NCBI GenBank assembly: GCA_016199125.1
Contig: JACQHH010000107.1
Coordinates: forward strand, 1-40,911
Direction of reading: 5' to 3'
DNA from: Candidatus Lambdaproteobacteria bacterium
GTDB taxonomy: Bacteria > SAR324 > JACQKK01
DNA: 40,911 bases
Shown here one piece after another: positions 17,308 to 25,098 of this stretch. A program made the position numbers and the translations under genes. Each line of letters begins with the position of its first letter. Position 1 is the stretch's first letter. Under the pieces are notes generated by a model that was not told the DNA's origin, ran no database searches, and worked only from the letters and a program-made list of their open reading frames with translations.

Positions 17308-17325
17308 ATGAGAACGGATTCTCAT
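17308..17325. repeat. Perfect inverted repeat upstream of flgM
   Basis: ATGAGAA-CGGA-TTCTCAT has perfect 7-bp arms and a 4-bp centre, 40 bp before the flgM start. It could be an operator or an RNA hairpin. It resembles a Fur box of the ATGAGAA-N3-TTCTCAT type, but the centre is one base too long. Confidence 0.6.
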
Positions 17326-17365
17326 CAGGCCATTCCCGCGAATGGAGTTGGATGGAGAGCCGACA

Positions 17366-17665
17366 ATGAAAGTCACCGGACAGCACCCCCCCAAGGTCAC
17401 CGAGTCGACCGCGGGCAAAGGGCAGAAGATTCAACAGCAAGGTGGCGCAGACCGCAGCCAGGAGGCGCGGGAGACGGAGCATGCGGCCAGTCAGCCGTCC
17501 TTGACCATGCACAAGATCAAGGCACGCATTCGCGAAACCGCGGACATCCAGGAAGCGAAGGTTGCGGAACTCAGGGAACGAATTCGCAGCGGAAACTACA
17601 CTGTCGATGCCGATCGGCTGGCATCGCGCATGATCGACCAAACGCTGGAAGAAGATCTGGACTAG
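17366..17665 (+). CDS. flgM: Anti-sigma-28 factor FlgM
   Basis: Small (99 residues) negative regulator that holds sigma-28 until it is exported through the finished hook-basal body. The N-terminal half is polar and low in complexity, as expected for a disordered export substrate (many Gln, Lys, Ser and Thr). The C-terminal half has the sigma-binding helices, HKIKARIRETADIQEAKVAE and a final VDADRLASRMIDQTLEED, which match the family. The ATG at 17366 has GGAGAG upstream; an earlier in-frame ATG at 17342 lacks that support. It has its own sigma-28 promoter and a structured leader of about 210 nt. Confidence 0.95.
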   Translation: MKVTGQHPPKVTESTAGKGQKIQQQGGADRSQEARETEHAASQPSLTMHKIKARIRETADIQEAKVAELRERIRSGNYTVDADRLASRMIDQTLEEDLD

Positions 17666-17790
17666 ACCCAAGTCGCCTGGACTCCGCCACCCGCCACGCC
17701 CTGTCCGCGTTCGTGTGGTTCCAGGTTCGTTGACCCATCACCCCAGCGCCCGCGCAGGCGGACGCCGCGCACCTGAACCGATCAAGTCCC

Positions 17791-18285
17791 GTGGACGAAC
17801 TCCTCACCAATTTGCGCGATATTCTGCAGGACGAGGTGACGCTGCATGCGTCACTGCGCCAGCAGCTCGCCCGCGAGGCGGAGCAGGACGGCGAGCTGAA
17901 TGCCGGCGATCTGGTGCGCGTCCAATTGCTCAAGCACGAGTGCCTGGAACAGATTCTGCGCGTCGAGACCCGCCGCGAGGCGCTGGTTTCCGCCCTGTCC
18001 GAGGCGTGGGGCGAGGAGACGGCCCAGTTGACCCTGCGGCGCATCGTCGCCCGCTGCGCGCCGGAGCAGGGCGCAGCGCTGCGCGCGGTGCACGGCGAGC
18101 TGATGGCTCTGGTGACCGACATCCGGCGCCTGGCGCGCATCACCGCGGCCAATGCCCATGCGCGGCTGATCGCCGTGGAAGCCACCCTGGGCGTGATCCA
18201 GGACGCCATCCGCCAGCACCCGACCTATTCCGATGCGGGCCGTCTGAAGAACAAGACCCCGACCTTCAAGTACACCTCTGCGTGA
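17791..18285 (+). CDS. flgN: Flagellar export chaperone FlgN
   Basis: Cytoplasmic chaperone for the hook-associated proteins FlgK and FlgL. The protein is 164 residues and entirely helical in appearance, beginning MDELLTNLRDILQDEVTLH and ending with the polar tail KNKTPTFKYTSA. The FlgN family is weakly conserved in sequence, so the call rests on length, helical pattern, the N-terminal L..L..IL..E motif and position directly between flgM and flgK. The start is GTG 17791. Its stop codon is part of a perfect hairpin at 18283-18305 that separates it from flgK. Confidence 0.85.
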   Translation: MDELLTNLRDILQDEVTLHASLRQQLAREAEQDGELNAGDLVRVQLLKHECLEQILRVETRREALVSALSEAWGEETAQLTLRRIVARCAPEQGAALRAVHGELMALVTDIRRLARITAANAHARLIAVEATLGVIQDAIRQHPTYSDAGRLKNKTPTFKYTSA

Positions 18286-18305
18286 CGTCCCGGCGCGGGA
18301 CGTCA
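18283..18305 (+). other. Perfect 10-bp hairpin between flgN and flgK
   Basis: TGACGTCCCG-GCG-CGGGACGTCA: the left arm starts with the flgN stop codon, and the right arm ends 25 bp before the flgK ATG. There is no T-run. It may set relative expression of chaperone and substrate by RNA processing or partial termination; that is inference. Confidence 0.6.
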
Positions 18306-18330
18306 GGCGTGACCGGGACCCGGTGACCCC

Positions 18331-20025
18331 ATGACCTCAGGCAGCCTGTTCGCACAGCTCGATATCGGGAAACGCTCCCTGATGGCGCAGCAGTCCGGGA
18401 TGAACGTCGCCGGCCACAACATCGCCAACGTGGGCAACGAGGACTTCTCGCGCCAGCGCGTGGAGCTGGTGAGCCAGCATCCGGGCAAGTCGCGCTTCGG
18501 CAGCGGCGTGGAATTCAAGGCCGTCGAGCGCATCACCGACCGCTTTCTCAACGAGCGCCTGGTCTCCGAGCAGTCGCGCGGGGGGACGCTGGAATCGCGC
18601 CAGTCGGGTCTGCAGCGGCTGGAAAACCTGTTCAACGACGTGGAGGGCCTGGGGCTGCGCAGTGCGCTCAACGAATTCTGGGACTCCTGGGGCAAGCTGG
18701 CCAACAGCCCCGAGTCCGAGGTGGCCCGCGCCGACCTGGCCAACACCAGCAAGCTGCTGGCCGACCGTTTTCAGGGCCTCTCCCGCGACCTGTTGTCGCT
18801 GCGCAAGGAATTCAACGGGCGCATCGCCGAGCGCATCGAGAAGGTGAACCAGACTGCCGGCAACCTGGCCGCGCTCAACGAGCGCGTGCAACTGGTGGAG
18901 CGCGGCAGCGGCCAGGCGAACGATCTGCGCGACCAGCGCGACGCCCTGCTCAAGGAGCTGTCCAGGATCATCCAGGTGGACTGGGTCGAGGACAAGAACC
19001 ACGCGCTCAACGTGAGCATCGGCAACGGCTGGCCGCTGGTCAACGGCCGCCATGCCAACACGCTGGAGCCCTCGTTCAACAGCAACGAGGCGGGCATGTT
19101 CAGCATCCGCGGCGTGGATCCCAAGGGCATTTCGCGCGATCTCACCGGCGAACTGCGCAGCGGGGAACTGCCCGAGCTGATTGCCCTGCGCGACGACACC
19201 GCGGTCTCCTTCAGCAACCGCCTCGATCAGTTCGCCTCCGAGCTGGCCTTCGAGGTCAACCGCCTGCACGCCAGCGGCACGGGCCTCAACGCCCGCTTCG
19301 AAAGCCTGCACAGCAGCTTTGCGCTGAAGGCGGATGCGCTGGGCAAGCCCCTGCCCTTCGTCAAGGACGGCCTGTTCCGCTTCAGCCTGGTCGACGAGAA
19401 CAACGACAAGCTGGAGAGCTATGAAGTGGAGCTGGAGGCCGGCAAGGACACGCTGGCGGACATCGTGTCGCGCATCAACGAGACCGTGGGCGACCCCAAG
19501 CTGGCCGCGGCCGACCTCAACCGCGACGGCAGCGTGACCCTGCGCGCCGGCGGCGCCTACAACCTCGTGCTGGACCCGGACGACACGGATTTTTCCGTGG
19601 TGATGGGCTTCAACAACTTCTTCGAGAATCTGCAGGGCGCCGCGGACTTTCGCGTCAACGAGCGCGTCCTCACCGATCCCAACACCATTTCCACGGGCCG
19701 CGGGCTGCTGCCGGGCGACAACTCGGTGGCCATCGCCATCCATGCCCTGCAGTTCAAGCCCACCATGGACGCCGACAGCATCACCTTCGACGAGTTCTAC
19801 AACGGCCTGTTGGCCGAGCTGGGGCTGCGCATGGACCGCAGCCTGGGCGAAAAGCAGAACCAGCAGCTCATCATCGACCAGTTCCAGAAGCTGCGGGACG
19901 AGGTGTCCTCGGTGAACATGGATGAGGAAGTGGCCGATATGGTGCAGTACCAGCGCGGCTTTGCGGCGGCGGCCAAGTTCATCGGCACGGTCGACGAAAT
20001 GACCAAGACCGTCATTGACATGTAG
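18331..20025 (+). CDS. flgK: Flagellar hook-associated protein 1, FlgK
   Basis: First hook-filament junction protein, exported by the flagellar system with FlgN as chaperone. It has 564 residues. The N-terminus contains the axial motif GMNVAGHNIANVGNEDFSRQ, and the C-terminus has MDEEVADMVQYQRGFAAAAKF, both hallmark FlgK sequences. The middle shows the normal FlgK signature QANDLRDQRDALLKELS and FASELAFEVNRLHASG. No frameshift or truncation is seen. The ATG at 18331 gives the family start (MTSGSLFAQLDIGKRSL). It is followed by flgL after 24 bp. Confidence 0.98.
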   Translation: MTSGSLFAQLDIGKRSLMAQQSGMNVAGHNIANVGNEDFSRQRVELVSQHPGKSRFGSGVEFKAVERITDRFLNERLVSEQSRGGTLESRQSGLQRLENLFNDVEGLGLRSALNEFWDSWGKLANSPESEVARADLANTSKLLADRFQGLSRDLLSLRKEFNGRIAERIEKVNQTAGNLAALNERVQLVERGSGQANDLRDQRDALLKELSRIIQVDWVEDKNHALNVSIGNGWPLVNGRHANTLEPSFNSNEAGMFSIRGVDPKGISRDLTGELRSGELPELIALRDDTAVSFSNRLDQFASELAFEVNRLHASGTGLNARFESLHSSFALKADALGKPLPFVKDGLFRFSLVDENNDKLESYEVELEAGKDTLADIVSRINETVGDPKLAAADLNRDGSVTLRAGGAYNLVLDPDDTDFSVVMGFNNFFENLQGAADFRVNERVLTDPNTISTGRGLLPGDNSVAIAIHALQFKPTMDADSITFDEFYNGLLAELGLRMDRSLGEKQNQQLIIDQFQKLRDEVSSVNMDEEVADMVQYQRGFAAAAKFIGTVDEMTKTVIDM

Positions 20026-20049
20026 GCCAGCACAACCCGGACACTCCCC

Positions 20050-21294
20050 ATGCGCGTCACAGACCTGACCAAGCAGAACGCCATCGTCCGCAACATGGCC
20101 AACAATGCGGAACACCTGCAAAAGCTGCAGGACAGCATGGCCACCGGGCGCCGCATCAACAAGCTCGCGGACGATCCGGTGGGCGCCACGCAGGTGCAGG
20201 ACCTGCGCACCAAGGTGGCCTACATGGGCACGGTGCAGAGCAACCTGCAGCAGAATTTTCTCTGGCTGGACCGCACCGAGGCCGAGCTGATGCACGTCTC
20301 CGAGCTGCTCCAGGACGCCAAGTCGCTGGCGCTGTCCCAGGCCAACGCCAACGCCGACCGCAACACGCGCCTGGTGGCGGCCGAGGAGATGCGCTCCATC
20401 GGCGACAACCTGATCCACAGCGGCAACGCCGCCATCGGCAAGGTGTTCATGTTCGGCGGCAGCAAGACGCTCACGCCGCCCCTGGCCCGCGGCGACCTGG
20501 TGCAGCCGGCCCAGGTGAACGTGGACCAGCTCAGCGCCGACGTGAAATTCGTGCTTGACCCGGAGCAGTTCGCCGCGGAATTCGAAGGCTATTCCAGCAA
20601 CCCCTACGTGCTGCGCGTCACCCGCGAAGGGCCGCTGGGCAAGGCGCGCTACCAGGTCTCCGACGACGGCGGCAAGAGCTGGGGCAAGGAAATGACGCTG
20701 CTGCCCGTGGTGGAGATGGTGCGCGAAGAGGGCAAGGTCAGCGACAAGGTGCTCCTGCGCTTCACGGCCCGCGAGAACGATCCCATCGGCGATCCGCTGG
20801 TGTTCCCCGAGGGCCTGCAATACCGCTTCGAGCCCAACCCGCCGGTGAACTACCGGGGCAACGAGGACAAGCGCATGGTGGCCGTCAGCGAAAGCAAGCT
20901 GCTGCCGCTCAACGTGACGGGCGACCGGGTGTTTTTCCAGAGCGAAGGCGCGCCGGATGCGGTGAACGTCTTCGAGACCATGCTGGCCCTGGAGCGGGCC
21001 CTGGTCGAGAACGATTCCAAGGTGATCGAGCGGCGGCTGGACGAACTGGACAAGGCCCAGCAGCAGGTGCTCGCCAACGCCGCCAGCGTGGGCGCGGTGC
21101 GCAAGGAGATGGAAAGCCAGCTCGACAAGCTTGCCGACCGCGAGCTGACCACGGTCAAGCGCATGTCGGAGATCGAGGATCTCAACTTTGCCGAGGCCAC
21201 CGTGGACATGAACATGGCCTCCGCGCGGCACCAGGCCACGCTGAGCACGAGCGCCAAGCTGATCCAGCCGTCCCTGTTGAGCTTCCTGCGCTAG
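20050..21294 (+). CDS. flgL: Flagellar hook-associated protein 3, FlgL
   Basis: Second junction protein, between FlgK and the flagellin filament. It has 414 residues. The flagellin-like N-terminus has LQKLQDSMATGRRINKLADD followed by a long helix with FLWLDRTEAELMHVSELLQD, and the C-terminus ends DLNFAEATVDMNMASARHQA and SLLSFLR, as in flagellins. The middle domain (about 145-300) is specific to hook proteins. The start is ATG 20050. It is the last structural gene of the block; csrA and fliW follow after 188 bp. Confidence 0.97.
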   Translation: MRVTDLTKQNAIVRNMANNAEHLQKLQDSMATGRRINKLADDPVGATQVQDLRTKVAYMGTVQSNLQQNFLWLDRTEAELMHVSELLQDAKSLALSQANANADRNTRLVAAEEMRSIGDNLIHSGNAAIGKVFMFGGSKTLTPPLARGDLVQPAQVNVDQLSADVKFVLDPEQFAAEFEGYSSNPYVLRVTREGPLGKARYQVSDDGGKSWGKEMTLLPVVEMVREEGKVSDKVLLRFTARENDPIGDPLVFPEGLQYRFEPNPPVNYRGNEDKRMVAVSESKLLPLNVTGDRVFFQSEGAPDAVNVFETMLALERALVENDSKVIERRLDELDKAQQQVLANAASVGAVRKEMESQLDKLADRELTTVKRMSEIEDLNFAEATVDMNMASARHQATLSTSAKLIQPSLLSFLR

Positions 21295-21418
21295 CGCGGC
21301 GGGGCCGCCAAGGGCACGGGCCCACGGGCGTGGCCGGACGGCCGGCAAAATAATTTCACGACGGAGAGCAAACTCATCGATTTGGTGCGGGTTTTGATTG
21401 TCTTTGGATTGACTGGCG

Positions 21419-21432
21419 GAGATGGAGGTCTC
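21419..21432 (+). promoter_or_regulatory. GGA-loop hairpin in the csrA leader
   Basis: GAGA-TGGAGG-TCTC folds as a 4-bp stem with GGA in a 6-nt loop, the shape CsrA prefers, 50 nt upstream of the csrA start. A second GGA sits in the csrA ribosome site (CAGGAGGG). The site suggests autoregulation. The rest of the 188-bp gap shows no clear promoter. Confidence 0.4.
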
Positions 21433-21482
21433 GCGGCCATGCGTTCACATATTGCTTAGATTCATCTGCCAGGAGGGCAGCC

Positions 21483-21719
21483 GTGCTGATACTGACAAGG
21501 AAGTCAGGTGAAAGCATTACCATTGGAGACGAGATCCGCATTCAGGTCATCGAGATCAAGGGCAAGCAGGTCAGGCTCGGCATTGAGGCTCCAAAGAAGT
21601 ACGCGATTCACCGGGAGGAGGTTTACATCCGGATTCAGGAAGAGAACAAGCGGGCCGCCTCGAAGGCGCCGCTGTCTCTGAAGTCCATCGGCGATCTCTG
21701 GAAGAAGAAGAACACCTGA
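21483..21719 (+). CDS. csrA: Carbon storage regulator CsrA
   Basis: Dimeric RNA-binding protein that binds GGA motifs in mRNA leaders and controls flagellin or regulator translation. It has 78 residues and begins [20 protein letters not shown] with the RNA-contact segment at the N-terminus; [20 protein letters not shown] carries the second contact, including the conserved Arg of the HREE motif. A basic C-terminal tail extends beyond the usual roughly 61-residue length. The start is GTG 21483 with a strong AGGAGG site. It is paired with fliW 95 bp downstream, the well-known partner-switch arrangement of Bacillus and Campylobacter. Confidence 0.98.
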   Translation: MLILTRKSGESITIGDEIRIQVIEIKGKQVRLGIEAPKKYAIHREEVYIRIQEENKRAASKAPLSLKSIGDLWKKKNT

Positions 21720-21740
21720 GGCACCGGGGACATTGGCACG

Positions 21741-21758
21741 CGGCCGCCGTGGCGGCCG
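21741..21758. repeat. 8-bp GC inverted repeat between csrA and fliW
   Basis: CGGCCGCC-GT-GGCGGCCG is a perfect 8-bp inverted repeat with a 2-bp centre, 21 bp after the csrA stop codon. It could act as an intercistronic hairpin. There is no T-run. Confidence 0.5.
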
Positions 21759-21814
21759 AAACTGGGTGGAGCGCTGCGCACTCCGATTCCAATTCGATCA
21801 CGTAAGGGATTCCC

Positions 21815-22321
21815 ATGAAGGTGCAAACGACACGCTTTGGCCTGATCGACGTCCAGGAGGAGGACGTGATCACGATCGTGGACGGGCTGCTCGGCTTCTC
21901 CGAAAACACCCGCTTCGCGCTGATCAGCGACGAAATCGGTGAACCGTTCAAATGGATGCAGTCTCTGGAGCAGCCGGGGCTGGCATTCGTGGTGATCGAC
22001 CCGTCGATCATCCTCTCGACCTACCACTTCTCGGTGCGCAAGGAGCAGATCCGGGACCTGGAGACCGAGAACGTGGACGACTTGCAGGTGTATGTGATCG
22101 TCACCATGGCCGGGAACATCCTGGACGTGACGGTGAACCTGCAAGGTCCGATCGTCGTCAACCGACAGAACCGTGTGGGCATGCAGCTCGTGCTCAACGA
22201 TCCGAATTTCTCCACGCGGCATCCGCTGTTCACCGATCAGCCGGAAACCGAAGCGGAAATCGAGGAAGCGATCAAGAAGGAGAACCAGGTCGCTTCGATG
22301 CGGGTGGCCATCGCCGGCTGA
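21815..22321 (+). CDS. fliW: Flagellar assembly factor FliW (CsrA antagonist)
   Basis: Binds CsrA allosterically and releases it from flagellar mRNAs; free flagellin competes for FliW, which couples translation to filament export. It has 168 residues. Motifs are FGLIDVQEEDVITIVDGLLG (N-terminal), FKWMQSLEQPGLAFVVIDPS and TMAGNILDVTVNLQGPIVVN, the standard FliW core, followed by the usual QLVLNDPNFSTRHPL near the end. The ATG at 21815 has AAGGGA upstream. It is followed by a strong intrinsic terminator, so it ends the flagellar transcript. Confidence 0.97.
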   Translation: MKVQTTRFGLIDVQEEDVITIVDGLLGFSENTRFALISDEIGEPFKWMQSLEQPGLAFVVIDPSIILSTYHFSVRKEQIRDLETENVDDLQVYVIVTMAGNILDVTVNLQGPIVVNRQNRVGMQLVLNDPNFSTRHPLFTDQPETEAEIEEAIKKENQVASMRVAIAG

Positions 22322-22364
22322 CCCGCGTCGGAATCCCGCGCAGCAGAGCAGTACACCCAGCCTC

Positions 22365-22402
22365 CCCTCCCTCGGTGCACACCGGGGGAGGGTCTTTTTT
22401 TT
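22365..22402 (+). terminator. Intrinsic terminator after fliW
   Basis: An 11-bp stem (22365-22375 with 22382-22392, one G-U pair) with a 6-nt loop, followed by TC and eight T. It closes the flg-csrA-fliW block. The sequence from 22403 to 22650 contains no gene; two TTGACC words about 30 bp apart (near 22528 and 22557) are only weak promoter hints for the next gene. Confidence 0.92.
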
Positions 22403-22650
22403 CGTGCCATGCACATCGCCGCCGGTGGGCACGACGGCCGGTGGCGTGTCGCGGCGACTTGCCGTGGGGCACCCTCGCCGCCCGCGCCGTCGCGCCATCC
22501 TGGGAGGGGGCAGCGCTGCGCTGGGCCTGGGGTTGACCCGCGGCTCAGCCCTGGGCTTGACCTCCTGGCGCAGATGGCGGGATATCCTCAAGGCGGAGCA
22601 TTTGCCGCCACACAGGTCAGGGGCACGCCCCGGGCAGAGGGACGAATACG

Positions 22651-23157
22651 ATGAGCATCCGGGATGAGTGTCCCGAGGACGTTTCGGCCATTCACCACGT
22701 GAATGCCCTCGCTTTCGGGCAGCCCCAGGAGGCGGCGCTGGTCGACGCGTTGCGCCGGGCCGGGGCGGTGCTGCTGTCCCTGGTCGCCGTCGAGGATGGG
22801 GCCATCGTGGGCCACATCCTGTTCTCGCCAGTGCGCGTGCGCGGCGGCGGAGGGGAATTCGCCGCGGTGGGTCTGGCGCCGATGGCCGTGCTGCCTGCCT
22901 GGCAGCGGCGGGGGATCGGCTCCGCGTTGGTGCGGGCCGGTCTGGCGCGTCTCCGCGGGATGGGGCAGGAGGCCGTCGTGGTGCTTGGCCATCCGGCGTA
23001 CTACCCGCGCTTCGGCTTCCGCCGGGCCAGTGTCTTCGGGCTGCGCTGGGAGCACGCTGCTCCGGACGAGGCGTTCATGGCGCTCGAACTGGTGGCAGGC
23101 AGCTTGGCCGGCCGCCAGGGCGTGGTCGCCTATCGCCCGGAGTTCGACGGCGTGTAA
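22651..23157 (+). CDS. GNAT-family N-acetyltransferase (YhbS-like)
   Basis: A 168-residue acetyl-CoA-dependent acetyltransferase. The acetyl-CoA-binding loop is PAWQRRGIGSALV at about residues 85-97, matching R/Q-x-x-G-x-G/A. The N-terminus MSIRDECPEDVSAIHHV and the segment VVVLGHPAYYPRFGF (about 111-125) are typical of the YhbS-like group. The family acetylates amines on small molecules or proteins; the substrate is not predictable here. ATG 22651 is the only reasonable start. It stands alone after the fliW terminator. Confidence 0.9.
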   Translation: MSIRDECPEDVSAIHHVNALAFGQPQEAALVDALRRAGAVLLSLVAVEDGAIVGHILFSPVRVRGGGGEFAAVGLAPMAVLPAWQRRGIGSALVRAGLARLRGMGQEAVVVLGHPAYYPRFGFRRASVFGLRWEHAAPDEAFMALELVAGSLAGRQGVVAYRPEFDGV

Positions 23158-23345
23158 CATGACCTGTGCTGAGCCCGGGTCGCCACGCGGCAGTGCCCGT
23201 GGTAAGGAGAGGCGCAGTTACCGGGGCCGTGCTGTGCCCGTTGCGGCGTGCACCTGGGCATGTTTCCCGGCTCTTTGCCCGTTCCGGATTCCGCAACCCG
23301 CCCCGGCCCGCGCCGCGAACGCCCGCTGTCGAGGATTTCTGCACC

Positions 23346-24119
23346 ATGTGTTTGATTCTGTTGGCGTACCGGGCGCATCCGGATACCGCTGTGCTGTTGG
23401 CGGGAAATCGCGACGAGTTCTACCACCGCCCATCGGCACCGCCGGCGCAGATTTGCGACGACCCGCCCATCTTCGCCGGGCGCGACCTGGAGGCCGGGGG
23501 CACCTGGATGGGGCGCAACGGAGCCGGCATGCTGGCCGCGCTGACCAACGGGCGGCGCTTCGACCAGGTCGTGCCGCCCAATCCGCGCTCCCGCGGCGAG
23601 CTGGTGACCGGCCTGCTGCGCCAGAGCAGCGCCGCCGCCGCGGCGGACTGGCTCACCGCGCAGCCCCTGGAGCGCTTCCGGCCCTTCAACGTGCTTTTTG
23701 GCGACGTCGAGGCGTTCTATTACTATTCCTCGCTGGAGGGGCGGCCCGTGGCAGCCCTGGCGCCGGGCATGTACGCCCTGAGCAACTCCACGCTCAACGA
23801 CTCCACCTGGCCCAAGGTGGCCTTCTCCCTGGGCTTCCTGCGCGATAACGCGGGCACGCCGGGCGAAGAGCTGCTGCGGCGGGTGCAGCGCTTTCTCTGC
23901 GACGGCACACCCCCGGACCAGGAACGCAGCGACGACCTGTCCGAGGAGGTGCACGGAGCCCTGGGCGCGGTGTTCATCCGCACGGCCAACTACGGCACCG
24001 TGTCCCAGACCATCCTCACCGAGGGCGGAACGTTGGGGCGGCGCTATTATTTTTCCCCCGAAACCCACCTGCAGCAGGGGCCGAGGCCCGTGCCGGCCTT
24101 CCGGCGCCTGCCGTTCTGA
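23346..24119 (+). CDS. NRDE-family protein (TANGO2-like)
   Basis: A 257-residue protein with the defining motif NRDE at residues 21-24, preceded by MCLILLAYRAHP. Other family features are GGTWMGRNGAGMLAALTN (about 51-68) and a late GTVSQTILTE. The family is found in bacteria and eukaryotes (TANGO2/DUF833); its molecular role is not settled, although haem or lipid metabolism has been proposed for eukaryotic members. Cys2 directly after the start Met resembles an N-terminal nucleophile, but this is inference. The ATG at 23346 has GAGG upstream. It shares direction with the GNAT gene across 188 bp, in which I see no clear signal. Confidence 0.9.
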   Translation: MCLILLAYRAHPDTAVLLAGNRDEFYHRPSAPPAQICDDPPIFAGRDLEAGGTWMGRNGAGMLAALTNGRRFDQVVPPNPRSRGELVTGLLRQSSAAAAADWLTAQPLERFRPFNVLFGDVEAFYYYSSLEGRPVAALAPGMYALSNSTLNDSTWPKVAFSLGFLRDNAGTPGEELLRRVQRFLCDGTPPDQERSDDLSEEVHGALGAVFIRTANYGTVSQTILTEGGTLGRRYYFSPETHLQQGPRPVPAFRRLPF

Positions 24120-24237
24120 CGCCGAACCGGCGCGGCATGCAGCGTCCGGCCGCGACCCTGACAGGTCATTGTCGTCGACTTATTGCCATCGACGGCGCAA
24201 GCGCATCCTGCGCGGGACGGCGAATCGGGCAGAGGGG

Positions 24238-24990
24238 CTACTGGAATACGGTGGGCAGTGCCTCGCCCAGGGCCGAGGCCACCGCCTCGCGCAGCGCCGT
24301 GCGGTTGGGATGGGTGTTGCCGATCAGGTACTCGCTGGCCGGCAGGCTGCGCGGCAGCTCCTCCCAGCGGCTCTTGACGCCCTTGTCTCCGCCGCGGGCC
24401 AGCGCCTTGAGCTTGAAGCGGAACAGCAACGCCAGCACGCCGGCGTCCATGCGCATGCGCACGAAAAACTCCTGCAACGTCGCGTAGGACGGGGGCGGCT
24501 TGAACTTGGCCTCCACCATGCCGTCCACGTTCTTGCGCAGCGTCGCCTCGAAATGGAACTGGTTTTCGATGGTGGTGATCAGCGTTTCCAGCACCGGGTG
24601 CAGGCGCACGTGCAGGTCGATGTGCCCCCAGCCCTCGGGTGCGTCCAGGTTGCCGCCATAGAGCAGGAACAGGGCACCGTCGCGCGTGGTGATGGGGCAG
24701 TCGCCGGCCAGCGTGAAGGCCCATGGGGCGGACCGCGTGGCGCCCGGGGCCAGCTCCAGCGCATCGGCCAGGCGGTGCCGGGTCACGATGTCGAAGGCCG
24801 CCGCGCCGCCGGCCTTGACCTGCCTGAACTGCCCGTAGGCCAGGGCAATGTCCAGGGCCAGCTCCCGCGCCGGGTCTCCACCGCGATTGGTGACGGCGAG
24901 CGTGCCCGCGAAGGACTCGCCCTGCACGAGTTCTTCGGCGGGCGTTTCCAGCCGGAACTCCAGCGGCTTGGCAAAATGCAGCGCTTTCAT
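24238..24990 (-). CDS. Unrecognised beta-rich protein, weakly Spo0M/arrestin-like
   Basis: A 250-residue soluble protein that I do not firmly recognise. The N-terminal half is strand-rich with an arrestin-like pattern: ELVQGESFAGTLAVTNRGGD near residues 20-39, then WAFTLAGDCPITT followed by LFLLYGGNLD. This resembles bacterial Spo0M and related arrestin-fold proteins, but only loosely. The second half (from about 130) is helical with basic patches. No signal peptide or membrane segment is seen. It is the third gene of a minus-strand set, 108 bp after the tandem-HTH gene, so it may work with it. The start is ATG 24990; no strong ribosome site is seen. Confidence 0.55.
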   Translation of the reverse strand: MKALHFAKPLEFRLETPAEELVQGESFAGTLAVTNRGGDPARELALDIALAYGQFRQVKAGGAAAFDIVTRHRLADALELAPGATRSAPWAFTLAGDCPITTRDGALFLLYGGNLDAPEGWGHIDLHVRLHPVLETLITTIENQFHFEATLRKNVDGMVEAKFKPPPSYATLQEFFVRMRMDAGVLALLFRFKLKALARGGDKGVKSRWEELPRSLPASEYLIGNTHPNRTALREAVASALGEALPTVFQ

Positions 24991-25098
24991 GGTGTCGGCA
25001 GATCGATGCTTCAGGAAAGTGACGCTGACATCATGCCCGCTCGCAGGGCATAAGGCAAAGGATTGCGCGGGGCGCGGCGTCGACGGCGCGGGCGATGC

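Noticed and set aside
17308-17325. Fur box upstream of flgM
   Set aside because: The ATGAGAA...TTCTCAT arms fit, but the centre is 4 bp instead of 3, and no iron genes are nearby. Kept only as an inverted repeat.
18337-21348. About 1,000-codon open frame on the minus strand opposite flgK and flgL
   Set aside because: flgK and flgL are unambiguous; the antisense frame is a composition effect and has no domain pattern.
21350-21385. Sigma-28-like promoter upstream of csrA
   Set aside because: TAAT and TCATCGAT are present, but spacing and both boxes differ from the consensus seen at flgM.
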